DNA from: G963665925 sp963678925
GTDB taxonomy: Bacteria; Bacillota; Clostridia; Peptostreptococcales; Acidaminobacteraceae
Assembly: GCA_963678925.1 (NCBI GenBank)
Contig: OY787533.1
Span: forward strand, 3,534,001-3,598,000
Length of the DNA stretch: 64,000 bases
Direction: 5' to 3'
The translations under genes and the position numbers were made by a program. The number at the start of each line of letters is the position of its first letter. Positions within the stretch are counted from its first letter, which is position 1. The notes beneath the pieces are model-generated. The model saw only the letters and a program-made list of their open reading frames with translations. It made no database searches and was not told the DNA's origin. This document shows, in pieces, positions 26,019-36,031 of this stretch.

Positions 26019-26290
26019 ATATCCCCCTAAATCGTTTGTTAAAGTTATTCTATCAGATGTTGATGGGACCTGCAATTGTATAAAAGTCAGTATTACGAGT
26101 GAATGTATACCCATATGGATGGATTTGTAACAGGAAGAAAGTACAGTTATTTTTGTAAATGCAAATAAAATTCAAAAAATTGTGATATTTGTATATTTAA
26201 GCAGGAAAATTAGGAAAATGAGCAGGAAAATCAGTAGGAAAACGGCTCAACCTATTGTATAATGTATGTAATGATACGAGTGGGAGGTCA
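26019..26290. promoter_or_regulatory. divergent region with four AGGAAAA repeats and a -10 box
   Basis: AGGAAAA occurs at 26203, 26212, 26224 and 26236, spaced 9, 12 and 12 bases, just upstream of TATAAT at 26258-26263. It separates the peptidase and MarR genes and may be a regulator-binding array. No gene is seen here. Confidence 0.45.
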
Positions 26291-26737
26291 ATGATGACTG
26301 AAAAGAAAAGAATTGATCCAAAAATAGTAGAAATAGAAGAAAATTTTCGTTGGGTGTGTGGAAAAATAAAGAAAAAGGGGCGCGAAATCTTAACGGATTT
26401 CGAAATAACCCCACCTCAGTTCGAAGCCTTGCAGCATTTGATCAAAGAGGGAGAACTTACAATTGGGGAACTAAGCAGTAAAATGTATCTGGCATGCAGT
26501 ACGGTTACCGACCTGCTTGACAGAATGGAACGCAACAGTCTCGTGGTGCGCGTGAAGGATGAACGTGACAGACGTATTGTTCGCATCAAGGTACTGCAAA
26601 AGGGGCATGACCTTATAGAAGAGGTGCTCATCACCAGACAGAAATACCTTTCTGAGGTACTGGAAGATTGCAGCAGTGAGATGATTGGGCAGATACAGGA
26701 ATGCTTCAAGATTCTGAATGAAAAGATGGATATTTAG
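26291..26737 (+). CDS. MarR family transcriptional regulator
   Basis: This 148-residue protein has a winged helix with recognition segment LTIGELSSKMYLACSTVTDL (about residues 56-75) and wing VVRVKDERDRRIVRIK (about 86-101). Long dimerisation helices lie at both ends. GGAGG precedes two adjacent ATGs (26291, 26294). The 30-base gap to the giant signalling gene suggests one transcript. The direct repeats upstream could be its own operator. Confidence 0.85.
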   Translation: MMTEKKRIDPKIVEIEENFRWVCGKIKKKGREILTDFEITPPQFEALQHLIKEGELTIGELSSKMYLACSTVTDLLDRMERNSLVVRVKDERDRRIVRIKVLQKGHDLIEEVLITRQKYLSEVLEDCSSEMIGQIQECFKILNEKMDI

Positions 26738-26767
26738 GCTGGCAGTGGCTTATTTGGAGGCAAATTA

Positions 26768-29700
26768 GTGAAAATCATCAATAGACGTTATCGCATTGTC
26801 GATCTTATTGAGACGGATTCTACAGGAGATGTGTTCCACGCTGTAGATTTGATGAACAGAGAACGTGCAGTGCGACTGAAACTGTTTACAAAAGAATATT
26901 CAAAATCTGATCGTATAAAGCGGTATATTGATGAGTTTTTGTCATGGACGACAATCAACCACCCAAACATTTGCGAGACATACGCATTTGAAATGGTTCG
27001 AAACGTAGACAATAAGACTGCGTCGCGGCATCAGTATTTTTATACATCCGAGTATTTCGATGCAAGTACCCGTATTGAATACAAGCAGCTGACGCGGGAT
27101 GAGATACATACCGCAATTTTTGACATGCTCAGAGCGGTGCAGTATTTGCATTTCAGGGGAATGACCTATGGATACCTGAACTTTGACAACATTCTCTTCC
27201 TGAGAACAGACAAGGGACTTGAAGTCAAACTCAATGATTTTGCACATGTGGCACAGTATAAGGACATATCGGTTTATACGACAACCGAGCTCAATTCCTT
27301 TATGGCGCCCGAATCGATTTGGTATGAGCAGTTCGATAAGAGTGCTGACCTCTATTCTCTGGGTGTGCTGATTTACCTGATTTACTATCAGGGAATAGCC
27401 GACGGCGGGGCAGTTAACCGGCTTGAAGAGACCGTGGGGAACAATCCCCTTACCGAGACGCTGAAGAAGGTGACCAGCAGCAGTGCTGAGAACAGATTTA
27501 CCTCTACAGATGCATTCATTAGAAAAATTGCAGACCAGCTCAGATATGATTATGGCTTTACCGATATTGATGCCTACAACAGGCTCTATAACGATATCGA
27601 ACTTGTTGGAAGCAGGCGGTCAATCGATTCTATCATTCAGATCGCAGCGGACCGCATATACGACAAGAAGGGCCCGCTGGGCGTACGGATAAATGGCGAT
27701 ACAGGCATTGGCAAAAGCCGCCTGGTGTCTGAAATCGACTACAGACTTAAAATTGATGGATTTGAGGTCTTCAAGCATGAAATGACCAAACGGTCCAAGG
27801 AACCCTTTGTGGCCTTTAAAGCCATTCTCAGCAGAATCATTTTCAATGAAAAACTGAGTTGGGAGCTTATTCAAAAGTATGGACCGGAACTGGTAAAACT
27901 CTTCCCGGAGCTGAAAAACAGATGGGATGTTCAACCAACGCCAACACTCAAGGTTGAGCATGAACACCTTAAAATGGCCAACCGTATTTTTAACTTCCTT
28001 ACAGAGTACGGCAGTGACAGACCCTTTGTACTGCTCATTGACAATGCCGATCTCATGAGTCCATATGAACACACCATCATTGATTTCATCACATCCGTGC
28101 AAAAAGATATTCCAATCCTGGTAATTTGTACCCATGGACATGGTGTCAGTGAAGAGTGGTTCGGCAACAAGTCTGTGGTAGAGCATGAACTCAACGCCTT
28201 TAACTTTGAAGAGGGGGCCGAGTTTGTACGACGTATGCTCGGTGTTGAAAAGAGTCCAATCGAGTTCAGTGCCCTTCTGGTTAAAACATTTGAAGGGAAT
28301 GCCCGCCGCATAGAAGAAATGGTGCGGACCCTTTTCCTTGAAAAGAAAATATATGTAAACAAGTCGCGCAGATGGCAGTTTATGCTGCCTAAGGACATCC
28401 AGCACCTGGAGGCGTCAACGACATCTGAAAAGTGGATAGAGTCAACAGTCGACGACTTAGGTGAGGAAGAAAAGTGTATCCTGGAAGTAATCTCTATCTT
28501 CAATGAACCGGTAGGGACTGTAATCCTTGACAACATACTTTATGCCCTGAAAAAAGGTGCGCCGTCTGGTGATATGGACAAGATGGTTGACCGAGGCATC
28601 CTTGTGCAGAAGCTGGGTGACTGGGGCTATTCCTATGACCTGACCAGCATGCGCATGCGCAGCTATATACTCAACAACATTTCTGAAGAGACACGGGTGA
28701 ATTACCACCGTATTGCAGCTGAAATCCTTGAAGATTTTTATAAGGATCAGGGGCGGCACATGTCAAATCAGCTGATTTATCACCTGATAGAGAGCCGGCA
28801 GAAAATGCGCGCGGTGAAATACTGTGTGCTTGCCGCTGAGGAAATGACCCGCTTTAATATTTATACACAAGCCATCGATTTTTATGAAAAAGCCCTTGAT
28901 CTGGTAGACGTCATAAATCCTGTTATAGGGGTTGCGAGTCTGCTCAACCAAATCGGCTGGCTATACTACCTGCTTGGAAAGACCACGGAGTCAGAGGAAC
29001 GCTATCAGAAGGCCCTTGAAATATCAAAGGCTCTTAGTGATGACGTTTCCTGGGTGGATGCCTATACAAATCTTGTGGATATTGCCATTTTGCGGGGTGA
29101 ACTAACACGACCAATCAAAATGCTCGACGATATTTTAAATATTGCAGGCAAAAACAACTATCTGCAGGGTCAGCTCAGGGCCATGAAGTACAAGCTTAAG
29201 CTTTGGGTCAGAACCGGGGAATACGCAAAAATAAACGAAGAGCTGCCGGGCTTCATTAACCTGGCCATCGAGAACGACCTGCCGCACTTCACGGGCTCCT
29301 TCTACAATGAATATGGAGTCTATAAGGCGAAAATCGGCGACTATGAAGCGGCGGAGAATCATTTCAAAATCGCCCTTGAAAGCTTTAGAAATGACGATGA
29401 CCGTTTTGAAGAGGCGCGGGTTTACAACAATATCGGTGTGCTTTACGCAGAAGGCTTTGGCGATGTGGATGTGAGCCGTCAGTATTACCTGAAGGCACTC
29501 AGCATTGTCAATGATCTAAACATATTGGCTACACGGCCGATTTATCTCCATAATATTGGCGAGAGCTACCTGAGTGAAGACAGATTCTCAAAAGCGCTGG
29601 GATATCTCAACAAGTGTATTCAGGCGGCTGAGGAAATCGACAGCCAAATGGATATTTATGCCGCATTGCCGCTGCTTTGCCAAACCTATATCAAAATGAA

Positions 29701-32119
29701 CAACTACGAGCGCGCATATGGCATTGTTAAGAAAATGGAAGCGGAGTTTTCCAAATGCGATGATGATTTCACCAGCCTGCAGAATTACTATTCCGTTAGA
29801 ATCCAGTTCTACATGCAGGTCAAGAACTTTGAAAAGGCAGAGAGGATACTGGAAACCTTCGCGGAAACGGTTCAAATGTCCAGCGCCTTTCAGAAGCTCA
29901 ACCTCGAGCTTTTGAAATTCAAAACCGCATGGTACAAGTTCAATTTCCTGAAGCTCAACAAATCCGTTGAGGTCAATGAAATCAAGGAGATAGTTGATCG
30001 GATAGAGAACTATCATCTGGCCCATGCTGCGCGGGAAATACTGCTTGATATCTGCCTTGAGCTGTGCAACAGCAAGAAGTATGTCTATATGAACATGCTC
30101 CTTGATCTGGATCAGGGGCTGTCGAAATATTTCAACTCAGACCATTTGGCATGCAAGCGGGACCTTTTGAAAATCATGCTGTCAGACGAGCGTATTGATG
30201 GAATATCCAAGCTCATTAAAGAGGACAATGAAGTCATGAGCAAGGAGTGGCAGTGGTTTGCCTATAAGGCACTCGGAGATGAGTACTTTGTAAGCGGCGA
30301 TTCCTATTTGGCCCTGACCAACTACCTCATGTCACTGGATATCATCAAGACGCTGACCTTCAGCATACCTGACGGACAAAGGGAAAACTACATCTTATAT
30401 GATGAGGCTAAAATAGATTTAAAGGCGCGGATCAATGCCATCCGGCGCAGAATAGATATGAACAGCACCTCTGATGAGAAGCTGTTCATGCATGAACTGG
30501 AGACGCTGTCGGTTGACGACTATTTCGATCTGTCGGCAATCAAATCGCTCTATTACAATGAGTCCTTTCTCAAGAAGATTTACAGCTTGTACAATCAGAA
30601 GTTCAGCATGAACCTGTCGACCCTGGAAAATCTGGTTTCGCAACTGAGAAGGGATGAAAGTGAAAATATCAGATATACCCTGATACATTGTTTGCAGATG
30701 GCAATTGCAGACAGTGGCTGTGTCCTCGTAACCGATGCGCAGTCAAGAATTGTAGAGACCATAACCAGTGATGACCGCTTTGTCGTGCCGGATGTCAAAA
30801 GACTGATTGCCCAGATTGGACCGGAGCGCAAGGGGCTCCTGATCAACAGCTTTGAAGGCGATGGACTGAGCTATCTGCTTGCTGAACACCAGAAGGCGGT
30901 AATCCTCCTGCCTATTGTGTCAAAGGACAAAGATGAGACGCTCAAGCGGCGCATTGATGATGAGGAAGAAGCACACATACAAGGCTATGTGTATCTGGAA
31001 TCAAATCAGGTCTTCAATCGCTTTAACAAGGAAATCTTTGACAAGCTCGGTAAGCTGACCAGCCTCTTCAGTCTGGTGATTGACAATCTGAACATCAAGA
31101 AAATATCTTCGATTGATGAGCTTACAGATGTCTATCTGAGAAAATATATTGAAGACAAGTTTTCCGTACAGCTTAATCAGGCTCGGCATAACAATGACAG
31201 GCTGTCTGTCATCATGTGCGACATTGATAAGTTCAAAACGGTCAATGACAGATATGGTCATAGAAGAGGCGATGAAATTCTCAAGCAGATCGGCTACCAG
31301 CTAAAAATCAGCCTGAGGGAGACCGACCTGGTCGGACGCTATGGCGGTGAAGAGTTCATTATCATACTCCCAAACACTGGAGACGAAGAGGCTGTAGTTG
31401 TTTCTGAGAAAATCAGGAAGAATATCGAATCATCCATTTCAATCAATGAAGATGAACCGATTACCCTGAGCCTTGGTGTATCGACATATCCTGACCACGG
31501 TCTCAACGAAGAGGAACTCATTGAGAAAGCTGACCAGGCCCTGTATCATTCCAAAAATTCCGGAAGGAACAGGACAACGCTCTGGAACGCCTTCATCGGC
31601 GAGGAAAAATCAAGGTTTGACAAGCTGGCAGGCATACTCACCGGAAATATCTCAAACGATACGCGGAACATTCAGGCCATTATGGATATTTTGGATCTCC
31701 TGAGACTGGGTGGACCGAAAGATGAAAAACTCTACAGCGTTTTGACGACGCTGATAGATATAACCCAGGCAACAAAGGGTGCAATACTTGAAATAGCAGA
31801 CGATGAAATTGTTCATGTGTATGCAAGAGAGAAAGGTTATGACGAATGGCAGCCATTTGAGCTGGACATGGAGCTGATTGAGAACTATATGGAAAGGGAT
31901 GCCGGCGACTATTTCATCAATTGGAACAAGGTTGCTGAAATCAACAGCATGGGCGGCAAGCCAAACTGGAAGTCTATGATTGTGATGCCGCTGCGTGATT
32001 TGAACCAGACAAAGGGTATGATTATACTCAGTGTACCGATCTCCATAAAGGAATTCGATTTTAGCGCATATAACTTTGTAGACTCCGTCAGCGGCGTCGT
32101 AATGAAGATAATTGGTTAA
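26768..32119 (+). CDS. giant signalling protein: pseudokinase-like/AAA/TPR/GAF/GGDEF/GAF
   Basis: This is a 1783-residue cytoplasmic protein. Residues about 5-270 have a protein-kinase fold, with the Lys in AVRLKLF and DFA in place of DFG. The catalytic HRD is replaced by YGY in GMTYGYLNFDNIL (about 131-143), so phosphotransfer is doubtful. About 285-560 is a STAND/AAA-type ATPase with Walker A GDTGIGKS (about 310). About 690-1180 holds TPR-like repeats, and about 1290-1440 a GAF-like domain. The GGDEF domain (about 1450-1615) has GRYGGEEFIIILP, the active signature for c-di-GMP synthesis. About 1640-1783 is another GAF-like domain. It starts at a GTG after GGAGG, close behind the MarR gene. 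Confidence 0.8.
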   Translation: MKIINRRYRIVDLIETDSTGDVFHAVDLMNRERAVRLKLFTKEYSKSDRIKRYIDEFLSWTTINHPNICETYAFEMVRNVDNKTASRHQYFYTSEYFDASTRIEYKQLTRDEIHTAIFDMLRAVQYLHFRGMTYGYLNFDNILFLRTDKGLEVKLNDFAHVAQYKDISVYTTTELNSFMAPESIWYEQFDKSADLYSLGVLIYLIYYQGIADGGAVNRLEETVGNNPLTETLKKVTSSSAENRFTSTDAFIRKIADQLRYDYGFTDIDAYNRLYNDIELVGSRRSIDSIIQIAADRIYDKKGPLGVRINGDTGIGKSRLVSEIDYRLKIDGFEVFKHEMTKRSKEPFVAFKAILSRIIFNEKLSWELIQKYGPELVKLFPELKNRWDVQPTPTLKVEHEHLKMANRIFNFLTEYGSDRPFVLLIDNADLMSPYEHTIIDFITSVQKDIPILVICTHGHGVSEEWFGNKSVVEHELNAFNFEEGAEFVRRMLGVEKSPIEFSALLVKTFEGNARRIEEMVRTLFLEKKIYVNKSRRWQFMLPKDIQHLEASTTSEKWIESTVDDLGEEEKCILEVISIFNEPVGTVILDNILYALKKGAPSGDMDKMVDRGILVQKLGDWGYSYDLTSMRMRSYILNNISEETRVNYHRIAAEILEDFYKDQGRHMSNQLIYHLIESRQKMRAVKYCVLAAEEMTRFNIYTQAIDFYEKALDLVDVINPVIGVASLLNQIGWLYYLLGKTTESEERYQKALEISKALSDDVSWVDAYTNLVDIAILRGELTRPIKMLDDILNIAGKNNYLQGQLRAMKYKLKLWVRTGEYAKINEELPGFINLAIENDLPHFTGSFYNEYGVYKAKIGDYEAAENHFKIALESFRNDDDRFEEARVYNNIGVLYAEGFGDVDVSRQYYLKALSIVNDLNILATRPIYLHNIGESYLSEDRFSKALGYLNKCIQAAEEIDSQMDIYAALPLLCQTYIKMNNYERAYGIVKKMEAEFSKCDDDFTSLQNYYSVRIQFYMQVKNFEKAERILETFAETVQMSSAFQKLNLELLKFKTAWYKFNFLKLNKSVEVNEIKEIVDRIENYHLAHAAREILLDICLELCNSKKYVYMNMLLDLDQGLSKYFNSDHLACKRDLLKIMLSDERIDGISKLIKEDNEVMSKEWQWFAYKALGDEYFVSGDSYLALTNYLMSLDIIKTLTFSIPDGQRENYILYDEAKIDLKARINAIRRRIDMNSTSDEKLFMHELETLSVDDYFDLSAIKSLYYNESFLKKIYSLYNQKFSMNLSTLENLVSQLRRDESENIRYTLIHCLQMAIADSGCVLVTDAQSRIVETITSDDRFVVPDVKRLIAQIGPERKGLLINSFEGDGLSYLLAEHQKAVILLPIVSKDKDETLKRRIDDEEEAHIQGYVYLESNQVFNRFNKEIFDKLGKLTSLFSLVIDNLNIKKISSIDELTDVYLRKYIEDKFSVQLNQARHNNDRLSVIMCDIDKFKTVNDRYGHRRGDEILKQIGYQLKISLRETDLVGRYGGEEFIIILPNTGDEEAVVVSEKIRKNIESSISINEDEPITLSLGVSTYPDHGLNEEELIEKADQALYHSKNSGRNRTTLWNAFIGEEKSRFDKLAGILTGNISNDTRNIQAIMDILDLLRLGGPKDEKLYSVLTTLIDITQATKGAILEIADDEIVHVYAREKGYDEWQPFELDMELIENYMERDAGDYFINWNKVAEINSMGGKPNWKSMIVMPLRDLNQTKGMIILSVPISIKEFDFSAYNFVDSVSGVVMKIIG

Positions 32120-32152
32120 GAGGAATAAAACATAGAAGGCGAGTGATGAGAA

Positions 32153-33166
32153 GTGTCAGTAACGATTAAGGATGTAGCTAAGCAAGCAAACGTATCAATT
32201 TCAACCGTATCGAGAGTTATTAACGATTCCAAGCCAGTAAGCGATGAAATCAAGAAGAGGGTGCTTGAGGTCATTCGTGAAACAGGTTATACACCCAATC
32301 CGGTTGCACGAAGCCTTGTAATGAAGAAGAGTCACACAATCGGTGTGATTGTACCAGATATCGCTTCGTCGTATGTGGGTGAAGTTCTCAATGCAATGGA
32401 AGAAATCGCAAAGGCATATGCCTATGAAATCATTCTCTGTAACTCTTACGGTGAGTTGGAGCAGGAGCTTAAGTATCTCAATCTGCTGAATTCAAAGCAG
32501 GTAGAGGGTATCATTTTCATAACATACCGTCTGAAGCAGGAGCATAAGGATTTCATTGACATGAACAAGATGCCTGTTGTCATGGTCAACAGAAAGATGC
32601 AGGAAGATGACAACATGTATTCAGTTACAGTAGATCACTTTGATGCAGCCTACCAAATGACAAAATATCTTGTTGAGCAGGGCCACAAAAAAATTGCCTT
32701 GATCAGAAGTGGCACAACAAAGGAAACCTTCGGAATAGACCAGCTCGGCGGCTATCAGAAGGCGCTTGAGGAAGGTGGCATTTCGGTCAATGAAGACTTT
32801 GTCTTCGATGGAAACTTCAAGGCGCCAAAGGCCTATGAAGCCGTGCAGAGCATGATTGACAGCGGAAACCTGCCAACAGTCATATTTGCAACTGCCGATG
32901 ACATGGCAATCGGTGCCATGAATGCACTCTATGACAATGGGTTTAAAATTCCAGAGGATGTTTCGGTAGTCGGCTTCTACGACACAAAGATGTCCAACCT
33001 GTACAGACCGAAACTGACGACAATCCGTCAGCCAATCTATGATATGGGTGCCGTTGCTATTCGACTTCTCATCAAGCTGATCAAAGGCGAAGAAGTTGCA
33101 GACAACATGATTCTCCTGCCGCATGAACTGATTGTTCGTGACAGCTGCAGGAAGATTGACGCGTAA
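32153..33166 (+). CDS. LacI family transcriptional regulator (CcpA-like)
   Basis: This 337-residue protein starts at a GTG. The N-terminal helix-turn-helix and hinge (TIKDVAKQANVSISTVSRVI, then NPVARSLVMKKS) are classical. A periplasmic-binding-type effector domain (about residues 60-330) follows, with IGVIVPDIASSYVGEVLNAM and SVVGFYDTKMSNLYRPKLTT. The close spacing of 33 bases from the giant signalling gene suggests cotranscription. The CcpA-like look is an impression; the regulon is unknown. Confidence 0.85.
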   Translation: MSVTIKDVAKQANVSISTVSRVINDSKPVSDEIKKRVLEVIRETGYTPNPVARSLVMKKSHTIGVIVPDIASSYVGEVLNAMEEIAKAYAYEIILCNSYGELEQELKYLNLLNSKQVEGIIFITYRLKQEHKDFIDMNKMPVVMVNRKMQEDDNMYSVTVDHFDAAYQMTKYLVEQGHKKIALIRSGTTKETFGIDQLGGYQKALEEGGISVNEDFVFDGNFKAPKAYEAVQSMIDSGNLPTVIFATADDMAIGAMNALYDNGFKIPEDVSVVGFYDTKMSNLYRPKLTTIRQPIYDMGAVAIRLLIKLIKGEEVADNMILLPHELIVRDSCRKIDA

Positions 33167-33185
33167 TTCGATTGTAATCTTCCTA

Positions 33186-33214
33186 TTGATATGTGTCTCA
33201 TGTTGCGATAATAT
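33186..33214 (+). promoter_or_regulatory. promoter
   Basis: TTGATA (33186-33191) and TAATAT (33209-33214) are separated by 17 bases, upstream of the YgiQ gene at 33250. Confidence 0.6.
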
Positions 33215-33249
33215 AATCCATGTCGTAACGAGAGAAACAGGAGTGAACT

Positions 33250-35112
33250 ATGATTATAAATGATTTTCTGCCCGTGTCCAGAGCGGATATGGAAAGAATG
33301 GAATGGAACCAGCCGGATTTTGTCCTGGTAAGCGGAGACGCCTACGTGGACCATCCAAGCTTTGGCGTTGCCGTAATATCACGTGTTCTTACAGATGCGG
33401 GTTATAAGGTTGCCATCCTTGCACAGCCGGACTGGAATGATATTGAAGCCTTTAAGGAATTCGGAAGACCGCGTCTTGGCTTTATGGTGACCGCGGGAAA
33501 TATCGATTCCATGGTGAACCACTATACGGTCAGCAAGAGAAGACGTGACAAGGAGCTCTACTCTCCGGGCGGAGAAATGGGACATCGTCCTGACCGAGCC
33601 ACAATCGTATACTGCAACATGATTCGCCGTGCCTACAAGAAAATGCCGATTATCATCGGTGGTGTTGAAGCGAGTTTGCGCAGATTTGCCCATTATGACT
33701 ATTGGGACAACAAGGTCAGACGTTCGATTCTTGTGGACTCGGAAGCCAACCTGCTTGTGTATGGAATGGCAGAACAGCAGATTCGTGAAATTGCCGACTG
33801 CATGAATGACGGTCTGGATATTCAGTATATTCGCCATATTCCAGGGACGTGTTACCTGGTTGAAGATGAAAGTGAAGTCTATGAAGCCAAAGAAATTCCT
33901 TCGTTTGAAGCGGTTTCTGAGAGCAAGGTGGAATATGCCAAGTGCTTCAAGGTCCAGTACGATGAACAAGATCCCATTCGGGGTAAAACCCTCATGCAGA
34001 AGCACGGCAGACGGATTCTGGTTCAAAATCCGCCAGCTATGCCGCTGGAGCGGGAACGTCTTGACTGGGTCTTTGACCTTTCATACCAGCGGACCTACCA
34101 TCCGATGTATGAAAAGGCAGGCGGCATACCTGCCATTAGAGAAGTGAAAAACAGCATTATCAGCGAACGTGGCTGCTTTGGCAACTGTTCCTTCTGTGCG
34201 CTGGCCTTCCATCAGGGAAGAATTGTTCGCAGTCGGAGTCATGAAAGTATTCTTAAGGAAGCGCATCGCATTACCGATGACAAGGACTTTAAGGGTTATA
34301 TCAACGATGTTGGTGGTCCAACGGCCAATTTCAGAAATGCGGCTTGCAAGAAGCAGCTTAAGCTTGGCGCGTGTAAAGACCGCCAGTGTCTGTACCCAGA
34401 GCCGTGTCCAAACCTTGATGTGGATCATTCCGATTACCTTGACCTGCTTAGAAAGCTTCGCAAGGTGAGAGGTGTCAAGAAGGTCTTTGTTCGTTCTGGT
34501 CTGCGTTATGACTATATTATGGCAGACAAGGATGACACATTCTTCAAGGAATTGTGTGAGCACCATGTCAGTGGCCAGCTTAAGGTTGCACCTGAGCATA
34601 TCGATCCCGATGTGCTGAAGTATATGGGCAAGCCGGGACGAAAAGTCTACGACGCTTTTACAAAGAAATATTTCAAAATATGCAAGGACATCGGCAAGGA
34701 ACAGTATCTGGTGCCTTACCTCATGTCATCGCACCCGGGAAGTACAATGAAGTCTGCTGTGAAGCTGGCGGAGTATCTGAGAGACATCGGATACCAGCCG
34801 GAACAGGTGCAGGATTTCTATCCGACACCAGGTACGCTGTCGACCTGCATGTACTATACAGGCATTGATCCCATGACAATGGAAAATGTCTATATTCCTA
34901 AAACCGGAGAGGAAAAGGCATTGCAACGTGCATTGCTGCAGTATTCCCGACCAAGGAACAGGAATAAGGTCAAAGACGCCTTGAGGCTTGCTGGCCGTGA
35001 AGACCTGATCGGCTTTGGCGAGAAGGCGCTTATACGTCCTGACAAGGAAACACGTGAACCTCAAAGACGGGGAAAAACCGGGCGCAGCAATAGAAGAAAA
35101 ACGCGTAAATAG
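33250..35112 (+). CDS. ygiQ: YgiQ family radical SAM protein
   Basis: This 620-residue protein has the 4Fe-4S/SAM motif CFGNCSFC (CxxxCxxC, about residues 305-312) in SERGCFGNCSFCALAFHQG. The YgiQ N-terminal domain has RADMERMEWNQPDFVLVSGD. Near residues 370-385 lies a further cysteine group, KLGACKDRQCLYPEPCPN. The C-terminus is strongly basic. The biochemical role of the family is unsettled as far as I know. It is full length with its own promoter, and the short DUF896 gene follows. Confidence 0.9.
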   Translation: MIINDFLPVSRADMERMEWNQPDFVLVSGDAYVDHPSFGVAVISRVLTDAGYKVAILAQPDWNDIEAFKEFGRPRLGFMVTAGNIDSMVNHYTVSKRRRDKELYSPGGEMGHRPDRATIVYCNMIRRAYKKMPIIIGGVEASLRRFAHYDYWDNKVRRSILVDSEANLLVYGMAEQQIREIADCMNDGLDIQYIRHIPGTCYLVEDESEVYEAKEIPSFEAVSESKVEYAKCFKVQYDEQDPIRGKTLMQKHGRRILVQNPPAMPLERERLDWVFDLSYQRTYHPMYEKAGGIPAIREVKNSIISERGCFGNCSFCALAFHQGRIVRSRSHESILKEAHRITDDKDFKGYINDVGGPTANFRNAACKKQLKLGACKDRQCLYPEPCPNLDVDHSDYLDLLRKLRKVRGVKKVFVRSGLRYDYIMADKDDTFFKELCEHHVSGQLKVAPEHIDPDVLKYMGKPGRKVYDAFTKKYFKICKDIGKEQYLVPYLMSSHPGSTMKSAVKLAEYLRDIGYQPEQVQDFYPTPGTLSTCMYYTGIDPMTMENVYIPKTGEEKALQRALLQYSRPRNRNKVKDALRLAGREDLIGFGEKALIRPDKETREPQRRGKTGRSNRRKTRK

Positions 35113-35166
35113 CTTGGACTGTTTATGTTAGGGTATAAAGTGAATCAGAAGGTAAGGAGTTAGTCT

Positions 35167-35364
35167 GTGTTATCAAAGGAAAAAATGGAGCGTATTAACG
35201 TGCTCGCTAAGAAGGCAAAGAGCGAGGGTCTCACAGAGGCTGAAAAAAAAGAGCAAAAGGTTCTTAGAGAAGAGTATCTGAGTGTCTTCAGAAAAGGATT
35301 CAGACAAAGACTTGAAAATCTTGAAGTCACATATGTGGAAGATTTGGAGAAGAAGAAGTCTTAG
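35167..35364 (+). CDS. DUF896 (YnzC-like) small protein
   Basis: This 65-residue helical protein has the family look KIERINVLAKKAKSEGLTEA-like N-terminus and EEYLSVFRKGFRQRLENLEV (about residues 37-56). It starts at a GTG after AAGGAG. Members of this family are small and conserved in Firmicutes, linked to the SOS-associated YneB-YnzC group, but the function is poorly defined. It probably shares a transcript with CheW, 12 bases downstream. Confidence 0.8.
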   Translation: MLSKEKMERINVLAKKAKSEGLTEAEKKEQKVLREEYLSVFRKGFRQRLENLEVTYVEDLEKKKS

Positions 35365-35376
35365 AGGAGGGAGAAT

Positions 35377-35835
35377 ATGTCAGACAGACAATATGTCATC
35401 TTTAAGCTGGGTGATGAGAAATACGGGGTTGATATTTCTAATGTAGGTGGTATTACGGAGTTTACAACGATTACCAAGGTTCCAGATGCTCCGGTATATA
35501 TCGAAGGGATTATAAATCTTCGTGGGGATATCATACCGATTATCAACCTGAAAACGCGTTTTAAGATTGTTGATACCGCTGCAAATTCAGATCCGAGAAT
35601 TATTGTGTACAATACAAAGGACCGCGATATCGGATTCATTGTTGATGATGCTTCTCAGGTCCTACGTTTGGAAGATGAAAACATCGAGCCTGCACCAGCA
35701 ATCATTAGCGGCAAGGACCGCCAGTTTATTGACGGGGTGGGCAAGGTGGACGGTGAAATCATTGTTCTGCTTGACTTTGAAAAAATTCTCTCAGATGAAG
35801 AAACTGAAATGCTTGGTGACCTGGATCTTGGGTAA
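35377..35835 (+). CDS. cheW: CheW-like chemotaxis coupling protein
   Basis: This 152-residue single CheW domain reads QYVIFKLGDEKYGVDISNVG at the start, then VYIEGIINLRGDIIPIINLK (about residues 46-65) and DIGFIVDDASQVLRL. CheW links chemoreceptors to the CheA kinase. No receptor or CheA gene is next to it, so it may work with a distant chemotaxis cluster. A strong GAGGAGGG site precedes the ATG. Confidence 0.9.
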   Translation: MSDRQYVIFKLGDEKYGVDISNVGGITEFTTITKVPDAPVYIEGIINLRGDIIPIINLKTRFKIVDTAANSDPRIIVYNTKDRDIGFIVDDASQVLRLEDENIEPAPAIISGKDRQFIDGVGKVDGEIIVLLDFEKILSDEETEMLGDLDLG

Positions 35836-35865
35836 AGACGTGTTGAGAGCATGAATGGCTATTAT

Positions 35866-35893
35866 CCGCTGGACTGTTGTTCAGCGGTTTTTA
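35866..35893 (+). terminator. intrinsic terminator
   Basis: CCGCTG (35866-35871) pairs with CAGCGG (35882-35887), followed by TTTTTA. It ends the cheW transcript. Confidence 0.75.
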
Positions 35894-35986
35894 CTTAATA
35901 CGGATGGTGATTTGCCTATAATTAGTGTGACTTTAGTCCATAATTATGACAGTTTGGCAATAGAGTCCTAAAAATTTGAAAAGCTA

Positions 35987-35995
35987 TGCTATAAT
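35987..35995 (+). promoter_or_regulatory. extended -10 promoter element
   Basis: TGCTATAAT (TGn plus TATAAT at 35990-35995) lies upstream of the DegS-like gene at 36032. Confidence 0.5.
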
Positions 35996-36031
35996 TAAGT
36001 CACTAGAATAGATTGTACCTGAGGTGGAACA

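Noticed and set aside
26203..26242. CRISPR-like repeats
   Set aside because: The units are 7 bases with 2-5 base gaps, far too short for a CRISPR array.
27620..28536. Long minus-strand reading frames opposite the giant signalling gene
   Set aside because: They lack ribosome binding sites and family motifs and mirror the codon structure of the plus-strand gene.
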